A stretch of DNA of 64,000 nt, from NCBI RefSeq assembly GCF_017114995.1, contig NZ_JABXKL010000108.1, positions 89,774-153,773 on the forward strand. Reading direction: 5' to 3'. Below are positions 9,361-18,098 of this stretch, piece after piece; the stretch's first letter is position 1; each line of letters opens with the position of its first letter. Source of the stretch: Nostoc sp. NMS9 (lineage in GTDB: Bacteria > Cyanobacteriota > Cyanobacteriia > Cyanobacteriales > Nostocaceae). The notes under the pieces were generated by a model, which worked only from the letters and a program-made list of their open reading frames with translations, did not search any database and was not told where the DNA came from. The position numbers and the translations under genes are program-made.

Positions 9361-10632
9361 ATGAAACCTCAAACCACCAGCCCTTCGCCCTGGACATACA
9401 TACCCACATTGTATTTTGCCTCCGGCATACCTTACGTCATCATCAACACAGTTTCCGTAATCTTTTACAAAAAACTGGGAATAGATAATACTCAAATCGC
9501 CTTATGGACAAGTTTTCTCTATCTACCTTGGGTCATCAAAATGTTTTGGGGCCCAATCGTTGATATTTACTCTACCAAACGCAAATGGATACTTTATACC
9601 CAATTTGCCATGTTCGCTTGTTTAGGTTTGATAGCCTTATCCTTACAACTGCCAAATTTCTTTTTCATCTCCTTTGCAACATTAACAATTGGAGCATTTA
9701 TTTCTGCAACTTATGACATTGCCACAGATGGCTTCTATCTACTGGCTTTATCTCCAGAACAACAAGCCTTCTTTGTTGGCATTCGCTCACTGTTTTATAG
9801 AATGGCTGTCATTTTTGGCTCTGGAGTATTAGTAGTCTTAGCAGGTCAGCTTGAAGTATCTCTCAATAATATTCCTTTAAGCTGGACTATAGCTATTGGC
9901 TTCTCAGCTTTAATTTTAGCAATTTTGTTTATTTACCATCGCCTAATTTTACCCTTACCCGAATCAGATAATCAACGACAAATACAAGCTAGGGAAAATA
10001 TACCCTTTTGGTCAATCATTCGCTCATATTTTGCTCAGAATAAAATTATAAATATTTTAGCATTTATCTTGCTTTACAGACTTGGCGAAGCAATGCTTGT
10101 CAAGATAGCCTCTTTATTTTTATTAGACAAACCAGAAGTAGGCGGTTTAGGGCTATCAACATCAGATGTCGGATTAGTCTACGGTACCTTTGGGGTAATA
10201 TCCCTAATCTGTGGAGGAATTTTAGGAGGCTTACTAATTTCTAGATATGGATTAAAAAAGTGTCTATTTCCTATGGCTTTAGCATTGAATTTACCTGATG
10301 TATTTTATGTGTATATGGCTTATACGAAGCCTTCACTAACATTAGTGTATCCCTTGGTTTCCTTGGAGCAATTTGGTTATGGTTTTGGATTTACAGCTTT
10401 TAGTGTTTATTTAATGTATATTTGCCAAGGCGAATATAAAACTTCTCATTTTGCTATCTCCACTGGCATTATGGCTTTAGGAATGATGTTACCAGGCTTA
10501 GTTAGTGGTTATTTACAAAAAGAACTTGGATATCCATTATTTTTTGTCTTGATCTGTTTGCTCACAATTCCTGGGATGATTGCTCTATTTTTTATTCCTT
10601 TAAAAGAAGAACCGAAGCGTCAAAATAATTAA
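9361..10632 (+). CDS. AmpG-like MFS permease (peptide-acetyl-CoA transporter type)
   Basis: The 423-residue protein is almost entirely hydrophobic, with about 12 membrane segments. The N-terminus (YFASGIPYVIINTVSVIFYKKLG) and the following ALWTSFLYLPWVIKMFWGPIVD match the AmpG/PAT branch of the major facilitator superfamily, where the second motif is the hallmark TM2-loop region. AmpG imports anhydro-muropeptides from the periplasm for recycling. The kinase gene that follows within 15 bases acts on amino sugars, which supports a cell-wall-recycling role; that link is inference. The substrate could also be another acylated or glycosylated compound. Confidence 0.8.
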   Translation: MKPQTTSPSPWTYIPTLYFASGIPYVIINTVSVIFYKKLGIDNTQIALWTSFLYLPWVIKMFWGPIVDIYSTKRKWILYTQFAMFACLGLIALSLQLPNFFFISFATLTIGAFISATYDIATDGFYLLALSPEQQAFFVGIRSLFYRMAVIFGSGVLVVLAGQLEVSLNNIPLSWTIAIGFSALILAILFIYHRLILPLPESDNQRQIQARENIPFWSIIRSYFAQNKIINILAFILLYRLGEAMLVKIASLFLLDKPEVGGLGLSTSDVGLVYGTFGVISLICGGILGGLLISRYGLKKCLFPMALALNLPDVFYVYMAYTKPSLTLVYPLVSLEQFGYGFGFTAFSVYLMYICQGEYKTSHFAISTGIMALGMMLPGLVSGYLQKELGYPLFFVLICLLTIPGMIALFFIPLKEEPKRQNN

Positions 10633-10646
10633 CATTATTGCAATCC

Positions 10647-11603
10647 ATGAGTTATGTTTTAGGAATAGATGGGGGCGGTAGCAAGACTGTTTGTGTCTTA
10701 ATGGATGATTCGCGTCAAGTGCTAGGTCGCGGTGAAGCAGGCCCATCTAATTATCAGAGTATAGGTATTGAAGCCACTCTACAATCTATTCAATCAGCAA
10801 TTTACAAAGCGGTTGAGGCAGCAACAATTACAAATACTGTGAATATTGAGGCGATATGTCTGGGTTTAGCAGGTGTAGGTCGTGCAACAGATATTGAAGT
10901 AGTAAAAGGTTTAGTTAAAGAGTTACAAAATAACAAATTGCCTATTAATTGGGCATTACAGCCAGCAAATATTATAATTTGTAACGATGCTTTAATTGCT
11001 TTAGTTGGTGGAATTGGTCAGTCTGTAGGAATTGTGGTTGCAGCAGGTACTGGTTCGATAGTTTTTGGGCAAAACCATCAGGGAGATACCAAGCGAGTCG
11101 GTGGCTGGGGGTATATTTTAGGAGATGAAGGTAGCGCCTATAAAATTGCGATCGCAGGCATGAAAGCAGCATTAAAATCTTATGATGGGCGGGAAATGTC
11201 AACGAGTTTGCTAGAGGATTTCAAACAGCATCTTGATTTGGAAAGTATAGAATATTTAATAGAAGTAGTATATCGGCGAGAATGGGGAGTTAAACAGATA
11301 GCAGCTTTAGCACCAATTGTAGATTTTGCAGCCGCGTCAGATGATGTAGTAGCCAGTAGCATAATTGACGATGCTGTAAAAGATTTAGTAAAAGCTACAT
11401 CTACAGTAATTGATGCTATTTTTAGTGCTGACTCAGTTTTGGAAGTAGTTACAACAGGAAGCGTGTGGCGCGGTAGATGCAAGATCCATGAAAGATTTGC
11501 AACGTCTCTTGTTAAGAAGTTTCCTGAAGTAAAGGTGATTTTTCCGAGGTATGAGCCTGCTTATGGTGCTGGTTTGTTAGCGTTGCAGACAACTCAAAAT
11601 TGA
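10647..11603 (+). CDS. BadF/BadG/BcrA/BcrD-type ATPase, probable N-acetylglucosamine/N-acetylmuramate kinase
   Basis: The 318-residue protein has the actin-like kinase fold motifs: phosphate-1 loop LGIDGGGSKT at the N-terminus, a GLAGVGR segment, ICNDALIAL, phosphate-2 AAGTGSIVFG near residue 130, then GGWGYILGDEGSAYKI, and VTTGSVW near the end. This arrangement is typical of N-acetylglucosamine kinases and MurK-like enzymes that phosphorylate sugars released from peptidoglycan. The frame opens at a TTG (10638) but the ATG at 10647 gives the usual MSYVLGIDGG start. It is the last gene of the run starting at 7755, directly behind the AmpG-like permease. Confidence 0.85.
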   Translation: MSYVLGIDGGGSKTVCVLMDDSRQVLGRGEAGPSNYQSIGIEATLQSIQSAIYKAVEAATITNTVNIEAICLGLAGVGRATDIEVVKGLVKELQNNKLPINWALQPANIIICNDALIALVGGIGQSVGIVVAAGTGSIVFGQNHQGDTKRVGGWGYILGDEGSAYKIAIAGMKAALKSYDGREMSTSLLEDFKQHLDLESIEYLIEVVYRREWGVKQIAALAPIVDFAAASDDVVASSIIDDAVKDLVKATSTVIDAIFSADSVLEVVTTGSVWRGRCKIHERFATSLVKKFPEVKVIFPRYEPAYGAGLLALQTTQN

Positions 11604-11629
11604 TGTAAAGAAAGCAATAATAGGAGTTT

Positions 11630-12370
11630 TCAGTCTGCAAATATGCGCTCCAAAAAAGTTACTATTTCAGACCAAGCAGAGGTGGTAGCACTAGAATCAT
11701 AACGATAACCGTCGTCGCGCATAAATGTATGTTCTGCTTCATACAAAAAAACTTGGTGAGGTATGTTAGCATTATCAATTGCTTTTATTATGGTTTGGCG
11801 ATCGCTCTCTGGTATATGAGGGTCAAGAGTACCGAATACCATTAGCATCTCGCCTTTGATTTCACTTACTCTCTGGATTGTATCGGCTACCTCCTTACCC
11901 AGTTTACCACTGGGAATACCAGTAGGGTAACAGCAAACACAAGCCCGAATTTCGCTTTGAAATGCTGCACGGAAAGCTAAATGTCCACCAATACAAAAGC
12001 CGAGAGTGCCTATTTGATTTGGAGAAACCGCACTCTCTGTTTTCAGAAATTCAATCACAGCAAGGCAATCGGCATCATAATCAGCTACGGAGGTTCGACG
12101 CGCATCGTCATTACCCCGCATTCGTCCAAGATCGTCTGGCTCAATTACTAAACCAACTGGCTCAATTCGGTGAAAAATTTCTGGCGCTGCTACTACATAG
12201 CCGTATCCTGCTAAGTAGTTAGCTAGACGAATCATTGGATCACCTAACTGATAAATATCACTGTAGAAGACAATACCAGGGTATTTTCCTGCTGCTTTGG
12301 GAGCTGCAACATAAACACGCATTAAGCTGCCATCTACTCTTAACTCAAGATTGCGCTTAGTGATTTGCAC
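11630..12370 (-). CDS. Dienelactone hydrolase family protein
   Basis: An alpha/beta hydrolase of 246 residues. The nucleophile elbow is GFCIGGH with Cys126 instead of Ser, the acid is Asp183 (GTLDPHIP), and the histidine is His214 (EAEHTF). This Cys-Asp-His triad is specific to dienelactone hydrolases, which open lactone rings of chloroaromatic breakdown products; most bacterial homologues have unknown natural substrates. No signal peptide is seen, so it is cytoplasmic. The start is GTG at 12370, with a strong GGAGGT Shine-Dalgarno (12377-12382) six bases upstream. It converges on the amino-sugar kinase gene. Confidence 0.92.
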   Translation of the reverse strand: MQITKRNLELRVDGSLMRVYVAAPKAAGKYPGIVFYSDIYQLGDPMIRLANYLAGYGYVVAAPEIFHRIEPVGLVIEPDDLGRMRGNDDARRTSVADYDADCLAVIEFLKTESAVSPNQIGTLGFCIGGHLAFRAAFQSEIRACVCCYPTGIPSGKLGKEVADTIQRVSEIKGEMLMVFGTLDPHIPESDRQTIIKAIDNANIPHQVFLYEAEHTFMRDDGYRYDSSATTSAWSEIVTFLERIFAD

Positions 12371-12583
12371 TTTTTTACCTCCGTGTTACGCTTGCTGTCA
12401 TTAGCTTTTACACTGTAGCGCCGCAGTATCCGGTTGCTTTCAACCCACAATTTGGCGTTCTTTTATCATCACTGCGATCACTTAATATCCTCAATGAAAG
12501 TTTGTTGCGATCGCCTTAATAGTTAATAAATAAGTATTAAATGTTATAAAGTAATGAATTTGGCTATTTAGATCATCTGTGAT

Positions 12584-13345
12584 ATGAATCAAAAAAATAT
12601 TCTTACTTGGGGTGATGTAGCTTACGCTTCACGAATTGCGACTGGAGGATCAAAGCAGGAATGGGAAGCTTTAGAACTGATTTGGCAAGCATGGGAAATA
12701 ATAATCCACGCTGGACTTGCGACTTATTCTAACAAACGTGAGCTTTTGCAAGTAGTTATAAGGTTTTTTGCTATTATAAGTTTTTATCTAGAATTATTTA
12801 ATGATTATTGTTGGAAATATTATGTTTATAATTACAGCGTAGAGTGGCTTAAAGCTATTAAAATAACTAATGAGTATAATGAATACATAATCGATTGTGT
12901 AGATGCTTTAGACTGCCCTCTAGTACTGAAATCTGAACCAGATAATCTACTTGTGTACTTTGTCGATAATGCTTTAAAACAAGTAATGCAAGTGCTGATG
13001 GATAGGCTAGACAGTGACTCAATGCTATTTAAATCTGTATGGGAAATTAACCACCAGCAGTTTAAAGTAGATGGAGATATATATGAGTTGCAGAGAATAG
13101 AAGCTGAACTAATTAGTGAGAATATATTTTTGGATAAGATCGTCAACTTAGCCGAAATATATGAAAGTTATAATCAAAATAATGGATTTCTTAGAGATGA
13201 AACTGCAATTATAGAAATATTTTTTTACGAAGATAATGCAGACGCAGAATGGATGAAATGCACAAATAATAAATATTTTCAGCAATCTCAAGAAGTTATA
13301 GATGCTACTAATAAATTTGTGGCTTTTTTTCCTGTTATCAAATAA
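12584..13345 (+). CDS. N-terminal part of a McrB-like protein, now a separate frame
   Basis: The 253-residue translation has no domain I can name (AT-rich; YNYSVEWLKAIKITNEYNEY, LVYFVDNALKQVMQVL). Its end runs into a T7 tract (13324-13330), and shifting by one base there continues straight into the McrB AAA+ frame, which has no ATG, GTG or TTG of its own before its Walker A. I therefore read it as the variable, target-recognition half of McrB, separated by a frameshift. It could still be made alone as a 253-residue protein. McrB N-terminal domains vary greatly and bind modified DNA. Confidence 0.6.
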   Translation: MNQKNILTWGDVAYASRIATGGSKQEWEALELIWQAWEIIIHAGLATYSNKRELLQVVIRFFAIISFYLELFNDYCWKYYVYNYSVEWLKAIKITNEYNEYIIDCVDALDCPLVLKSEPDNLLVYFVDNALKQVMQVLMDRLDSDSMLFKSVWEINHQQFKVDGDIYELQRIEAELISENIFLDKIVNLAEIYESYNQNNGFLRDETAIIEIFFYEDNADAEWMKCTNNKYFQQSQEVIDATNKFVAFFPVIK

Positions 13346-14172
13346 ACCCTAACTTTTCTCTCAAGCAATGTTCTGAAATAATTGGGTTTGATGAAACAGA
13401 TTTAAAACGGTGGATACGTACAATTAATCGCAAAAAACAAGTAATTTTAAGCGGTTCGCCTGGAACAGGAAAAACTTATCTTGCTGAAAAACTTGCTCAA
13501 CACTTAATCGGTGGTGGTGATGGTTTCTCAGAACTTCTGCAATTTCACCCCACATACTCTTATGAAGACTTTATTCAAGGTATACGTCCTCAAAGCCAAG
13601 ATGGAAAATTAACATACCCATTGCTTCCAGGCAGTTTTCTAAAATTCTGCAAAGAAGCAGAGTATCATCAAGGAACTTGAATTTTAATTATTGATGAAAT
13701 AAACCGCGCTAATCTCGCACAAGTTTTTGGCGAACTAATGTACTTACTTGAGTACCGAGATAGAGAAATTCTATTAGCTGGCGGTAACAGGTTTCGCATC
13801 CCGAAAAATGTCCGCATTATTGGGACAATGAATACAGCAGATAGGTCTATTGCAAATATAGACCATGCACTCCGTCGTCGCTTTGCATTTATCGAACTTC
13901 GCCCAAATTATGATGTCCTGCGACGTTATCACCTAAAAACAGGTTTTGCAGTAGAGGGATTAATTAACATTTTACAGCAATTAAATCAGGCGATCGCAGA
14001 CAAAAACTACGAAATTGGTATTTCATTCTTTTTAACAGACAACCTACGTGAAGATATAGAAGATATATGGCGCATAGAAATTGAGCCATATTTAGAAGAG
14101 TACTTTTTTAACCAGCTAAAAAAAGTAGATGAGTTTCGCTGGGATGAAATCAAGAATAAACTATGGATATAA
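13315..14172 (+). pseudogene. mcrB: McrB-type AAA+ GTPase, interrupted by TGA and detached from its N-terminus
   Basis: In one frame the DNA encodes SLKQCSEIIGFDETDLKRW, then Walker A GSPGTGKTYLAEKL (from 13453), QFHPTYSYEDFIQGIRP, then a TGA stop at 13678-13680, then ILIIDEINRANLAQVFGELM (Walker B), the NTxxD signature GTMNTADRS, and LRRRFAFIEL. These are the motifs of McrB, the GTP-driven motor of McrBC type IV restriction. The TGA sits in the codon before Walker B. The downstream piece (ATG at 13738, 144 residues) lacks both Walker motifs and cannot hydrolyse nucleotide. No start codon exists between the last upstream stop (13314) and Walker A. The 3' end overlaps mcrC by 10 bases. Confidence 0.82.
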
Positions 14173-15401
14173 ACCCAGCACAACCAATAATTATTGAACT
14201 TACAGAATACGAAAATAAATTATTTCCGCTTGATAAAATACCCTATTCAGCCGTAGTCGAGTTATATGAGAAATACAAAACACAACTAGATATAGAATTT
14301 CCTACCTATACAACGAGACAACATTGGAAACTCAAAGCTAAAGGATGGGTAGGTTACATTCCTGTCACTCCTGAATTGCATCTAAAAATAAATCCGAAAG
14401 TGCCGATCCAAAACCTCTGCGGAATGCTGGAATATGCCTACAATTTTAAAGGTTTTCGCTTTCTCGAAGGGCTAATGGATTGTGAATCTCTAGAGGACTT
14501 TTATAATAATCTGGCTCAGATATTATCCCATAAAGTTTTAGAGCGATGCCGCAAAGGATTATATCGTACTTACTTGCCTAAAACACAGCAGCTTTCTTAT
14601 GTGCGGGGAAAGCTAGATGTGCAACAGGTAATCCAAAAGCCGTGGAATGTTAAACTTAAATGCGATTACGAAGAACATACGGCTGATATTAAAGAAAATC
14701 AAATCCTGGCATGGACACTTTATATCATTGGTCGTAGCAGTTTATGTTCAGAAAGAGTATCACCAACAGTACGAAAAGCTTATCACGCTCTACAAGGATT
14801 AGTAACGTTGCAACCTTGTAGTGCAAAAGATTGTATCGCCAGACAGTATAATCGCCTCAATCCCGACTATCAACTATTACATAATTTATGTAGATTATTT
14901 TTAGAAAATAGTAGTCCCAGTCATGAAAGGGGAAATTACAAAACCCTACCTTTTCTCGTTGATATGGCACATCTATATGAGCTTTTTTTTGCAGAATGGC
15001 TTAAGAAAAACACGCCACAAGGCTATTTTTTCAAACAGCAACATCCAATAGAAATTAGTCAGAATCGGCATTTCAATATAGATATATTACTGTGTGATGC
15101 TGCTACTGGCAAAACAATAGCAGTTTTGGATACAAAATATAAAGCCCCTGAACAGGCAGGATATACAGATATTCATCAAATGATCAGCTACGCCAATACA
15201 ACAAAATGCGAGCAAGCCTTTTTGATATACCCCAAAGACTTGACACAGCCACTAGATATTAAAAGCGATCAAATCCGAGTCCGCAGCCTCACCTTTTCCC
15301 TAGATGATCATCTTGATTGCGCGGGTCAAACCTTCTTAAAAAACCTTTTTCTCCTAATCCCTTCAGAACTCACACCAATAATTAGTAAAGGGGATAGATG
15401 A
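14163..15401 (+). CDS. mcrC: McrC-like nuclease subunit of a type IV restriction system
   Basis: The 412-residue protein has McrC layout: an N-terminal beta-rich region (QHWKLKAKGWVGYIP), a helical middle (LEYAYNFKGFRFLEG, LSYVRGKLDV, CDYEEHTADIKENQILAWTL), and a C-terminal PD-(D/E)xK nuclease core in which FNIDILLCD supplies the Asp and AVLDTKYKAPE the DxK pair. McrC is recruited by the McrB motor to cut DNA carrying modified cytosine. It appears intact, but its partner is broken, so the system is probably inactive unless the breaks are bypassed or complemented. It overlaps the mcrB frame by 10 bases. Confidence 0.88.
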   Translation: MDINPAQPIIIELTEYENKLFPLDKIPYSAVVELYEKYKTQLDIEFPTYTTRQHWKLKAKGWVGYIPVTPELHLKINPKVPIQNLCGMLEYAYNFKGFRFLEGLMDCESLEDFYNNLAQILSHKVLERCRKGLYRTYLPKTQQLSYVRGKLDVQQVIQKPWNVKLKCDYEEHTADIKENQILAWTLYIIGRSSLCSERVSPTVRKAYHALQGLVTLQPCSAKDCIARQYNRLNPDYQLLHNLCRLFLENSSPSHERGNYKTLPFLVDMAHLYELFFAEWLKKNTPQGYFFKQQHPIEISQNRHFNIDILLCDAATGKTIAVLDTKYKAPEQAGYTDIHQMISYANTTKCEQAFLIYPKDLTQPLDIKSDQIRVRSLTFSLDDHLDCAGQTFLKNLFLLIPSELTPIISKGDR

Positions 15402-15563
15402 CATTCGCTTGCTGCGAAACACCCATCCCCGAATAGCTGCCCAGATGATGAACCTGGAATCTATAGTCCGGTATCTAATCATCCAAGTATCGTCTGAGAT
15501 ATATGGATTGTCACTGGGATAGATACTGATTTAGAAGATATCTACCAAAAGATGCACTGTTGA

Positions 15564-16826
15564 TTAACCCCTTTTTCTCTCTCCCATCGCCAACAGCGCT
15601 GTCCCGTAAGCTGCTTCTGTGTAAACTGACGCTACTACAGGAATCTGCAAATTACGCGCTCTAATCGCAGTCCAAGTATGATTCGCTGCACCACCGCCAG
15701 CAGTATAAACACGGCTCAATTTGTCTGCTCCCATTTGTTGTAATAATTCATACCCTCGCGCTTCTATGCGGGCAATGCTTTCTAACAACCCATGCAGAAA
15801 TTCCACTGGATTTTCTGGGCGTGGTTCCAAGCGTGGGTGTAAATTGGGATCATTAATCGGAAAGCGATCGCCTACCTTCAACAACGGATAATAATCTAAC
15901 TCGCTGGCTTTTGATGCATCAATCTCCCGGCTAAGGCTTTCTAACTGAGCGTTTGTGAAAAATTGCTTTAGTACTGCACCTCCAGTATTAGAAGCACCAC
16001 CAGTCAGCCACAAATCACCTAACCGATGGCTGTAAATCCCATATCTGGCATCTTCTACACGGGTACGACTTAACAACTTTAGTACCAACGTTGAACCAAG
16101 GGAAGTCACGGCTTCACCAGGTAATTTTGCCCCACTGGCGAGAAAAGCAGCAATACTATCAGTTGTACCTGCACACACCAGACAATCGCGGCAAAAACCG
16201 AACTTATCGGCAATTTCAGGACGCAATTCGGCAATCGGAGTCCCAGGAGTTAAAACTTTGGGTAGCTGAATTGGTATTTGCAACAATTCTTGCCATTCTG
16301 GGTATTTCAACTCTTCTACGTCATAACCCAGCTTTAAAGCATTATGGTAATCGCTAATACCCAACTGTCCATGCAGAAGAAACGCCAGCCAATCTGCTTG
16401 ATGCAGGAAATATTTAGCTTCACTAAAAGAAGGTAATTGCCTCATCCACAAAAGTTTGGCTAGGCTGGAGGTGGCACTCAACACGGTATGATTGGGGGGT
16501 GCTATACTCCTCAAATGCTCTAGCACCAATGATCCCCGCGCATCGTTGTACAGCAATGGTGCATCTGTTGGATTGCCAGCAGCATCAACCAGCAAAACGG
16601 TGGAAGAAGTCCCGTTGATTGCGATCGCTCTAATTTCTCGCCGTAATTGCTCAGGTATTTGTTCCACCAACGCAAACAAAGCCTCCTGCCAAATTTTTGG
16701 CGTAACGGCATTTGGTGAGTCATGGAAGGGATATCGCACCTCTGCCTGAATACAAGAGGCTTCCTCGTCAATCACTACACCGCGTGCGCCAGATGTGCCG
16801 AAGTCGATACCCAGATATAAATTCAT
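15564..16826 (-). CDS. FGGY-family sugar kinase (cyanobacterial D-ribulose-kinase-like)
   Basis: The 420-residue protein starts with the phosphate-1 motif LGIDFGTSGARG (Asp8, Thr11) and carries the catalytic-base motif CAGTTDSIAAF (Asp223), a phosphate-2-type GSTLVLKL, and the C-terminal adenosine motif YTAGGGAANHTW. Length and these residues fit the short FGGY kinases of cyanobacteria and plants, of which the Synechococcus elongatus member phosphorylates D-ribulose; xylulokinase is the usual automated name. Cytoplasmic. Transcribed alone, away from psaM on the other side. Confidence 0.88.
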   Translation of the reverse strand: MNLYLGIDFGTSGARGVVIDEEASCIQAEVRYPFHDSPNAVTPKIWQEALFALVEQIPEQLRREIRAIAINGTSSTVLLVDAAGNPTDAPLLYNDARGSLVLEHLRSIAPPNHTVLSATSSLAKLLWMRQLPSFSEAKYFLHQADWLAFLLHGQLGISDYHNALKLGYDVEELKYPEWQELLQIPIQLPKVLTPGTPIAELRPEIADKFGFCRDCLVCAGTTDSIAAFLASGAKLPGEAVTSLGSTLVLKLLSRTRVEDARYGIYSHRLGDLWLTGGASNTGGAVLKQFFTNAQLESLSREIDASKASELDYYPLLKVGDRFPINDPNLHPRLEPRPENPVEFLHGLLESIARIEARGYELLQQMGADKLSRVYTAGGGAANHTWTAIRARNLQIPVVASVYTEAAYGTALLAMGERKRG

Positions 16827-16984
16827 AATTTTTATAAATTTTTTTAATGGAGAATAAATAAGAACTACTGACTAATAACTGCTTTTGTTGCATCTTGTAA
16901 CAAGATATTCCACAATCTTGGCAAAACAAGGAAAAGTAGTAAACGAACTGTTCAAAATCTATTCAGGTTAGGAGGTTTTCAGCC

Positions 16985-17116
16985 ATGCCTATCTTAGATA
17001 CTCTGTACATTGCTCAGATATCTTCCATCTCAGATACTCAAGTCTACATCGCTCTAGTTGTAGCCTTGATCCCAGGAGTTCTAGCTTGGCGATTAGCCAC
17101 AGAACTTTACAAATAA
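16985..17116 (+). CDS. psaM: Photosystem I reaction centre subunit XII (PsaM)
   Basis: The last 29 codons read SDTQVYIALVVALIPGVLAW then RLATELYK, the single membrane helix and C-terminus of PsaM, a small PSI subunit at the trimer interface. The ATG at 16985 has a perfect AGGAGG (16970-16975) nine bases upstream. With this start the protein is 43 residues, about 12 longer than usual; the extra N-terminus is PILDTLYIAQISSI. There is no other in-frame ATG, so the extension appears genuine. Monocistronic by position. Confidence 0.93.
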   Translation: MPILDTLYIAQISSISDTQVYIALVVALIPGVLAWRLATELYK

Positions 17117-17423
17117 CGCTCCGATGTGACACAGTTAAAAAGCTAATAATCCTGGCAGTACGGGGTGCAATTTCCAGACTTTATGGCTTTATGTCATAAG
17201 TACCTAGAAACCTTGCACTTACGTAAGCCAGGTTATTTTTTAACTAGTGCGACACTTGTAGCTATTTCAAAAAAATGAAGTAATATGACAGCTAAATCAA
17301 GCATTCAGGAGTGCTGAGTGCTAATTCAGTTCCGAGTATCGAGTGCTGAGTGAGATTTCCAACTCATAACTCAGCACTCTTGATAGTGCTTCCCTTCACT
17401 AAGCGAGGTTATCTTTTAGCATC
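17117..17423. other. Intergenic region after psaM with inverted repeat
   Basis: No gene is visible. At 17341-17351 GAGTGCTGAGT pairs with ACTCAGCACTC at 17369-17379 (11-bp stem, 17-base loop), and further GTGCTGAGTGC words lie just upstream (17311-17322). This looks like a dispersed palindromic repeat; it could lie in the leader of the next gene. Confidence 0.6.
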
Positions 17424-17834
17424 ATGAACGCGATTCAACCCTCCAGACCACCGTTACAACCTATACAAAAACGTCGGGTCATTTCTCGGCCAAAACGGCA
17501 TCTTCGTCAACGTTCTTACCAAATGATGGCACTGGAAAGCACAGCCAAAATAGCGGTCAATCTTGTGATTACAGCCGTTGCAGCATCTGCTTTAACACAA
17601 CTCTTGCCTTATCATTGGTTACAGCAAGAAAAATTGCGAGAAATGAGTACTGAAGTCAAGCTGATGGAAGGACATGTCAATGGTTTACAGGTAGAATTTA
17701 GCCGTAACTTTGATCCGCAAGAAGCTAAAATTATTAGACAACGACAAGGATACAGATTCGATCCCAGCCAGCGTCAGATCGTGTTGATGAATCAAGATCG
17801 CCGAGAAGATGAGCAAACAGACTCATCACCCTAA
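17424..17834 (+). CDS. Small single-pass membrane protein, hypothetical
   Basis: The 136-residue product has a strongly basic, Pro/Gln-rich N-terminus (QKRRVISRPKRHLRQRSY), one membrane segment (AKIAVNLVITAVAASALTQL, about residues 41-60), then a charged helix (REMSTEVKLMEGHVNGLQVEF) and a polar tail. The size and topology (short basic cytoplasmic end, one helix, extracytoplasmic coiled coil) resemble FtsL/FtsB-type division proteins, but no sequence signature supports that. I do not recognise the family. Confidence 0.7.
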   Translation: MNAIQPSRPPLQPIQKRRVISRPKRHLRQRSYQMMALESTAKIAVNLVITAVAASALTQLLPYHWLQQEKLREMSTEVKLMEGHVNGLQVEFSRNFDPQEAKIIRQRQGYRFDPSQRQIVLMNQDRREDEQTDSSP

Positions 17835-18098
17835 GAAAAATGGCGAATTTGGGATTATTGAGGTTTATTGTGATTCAGATTACGTATAAACGGGGTGTTA
17901 ATTTATATTATTGTTAATAAGTAATGGTTAATAGCTAATTTTTGAATAGCTATGTAGTTATCATCTATTAGTCATTAGCGATACAGCGTCGCTTCGCTAC
18001 AAGACGCCAAGGGCGAACGCTCCAATTAAAAATTCAAAATTCAAAATGAAGAATTTACTTTTTGAATCTTGAATTTGCAAAAAGGACTAATCTACCAA

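Noticed and set aside
13678..13680. TGA in mcrB read as selenocysteine
   Set aside because: The codon sits where a Cys may be expected, but cyanobacteria are not known to have the selenocysteine pathway, no SECIS-like hairpin was seen just after it, and the position is not catalytic.
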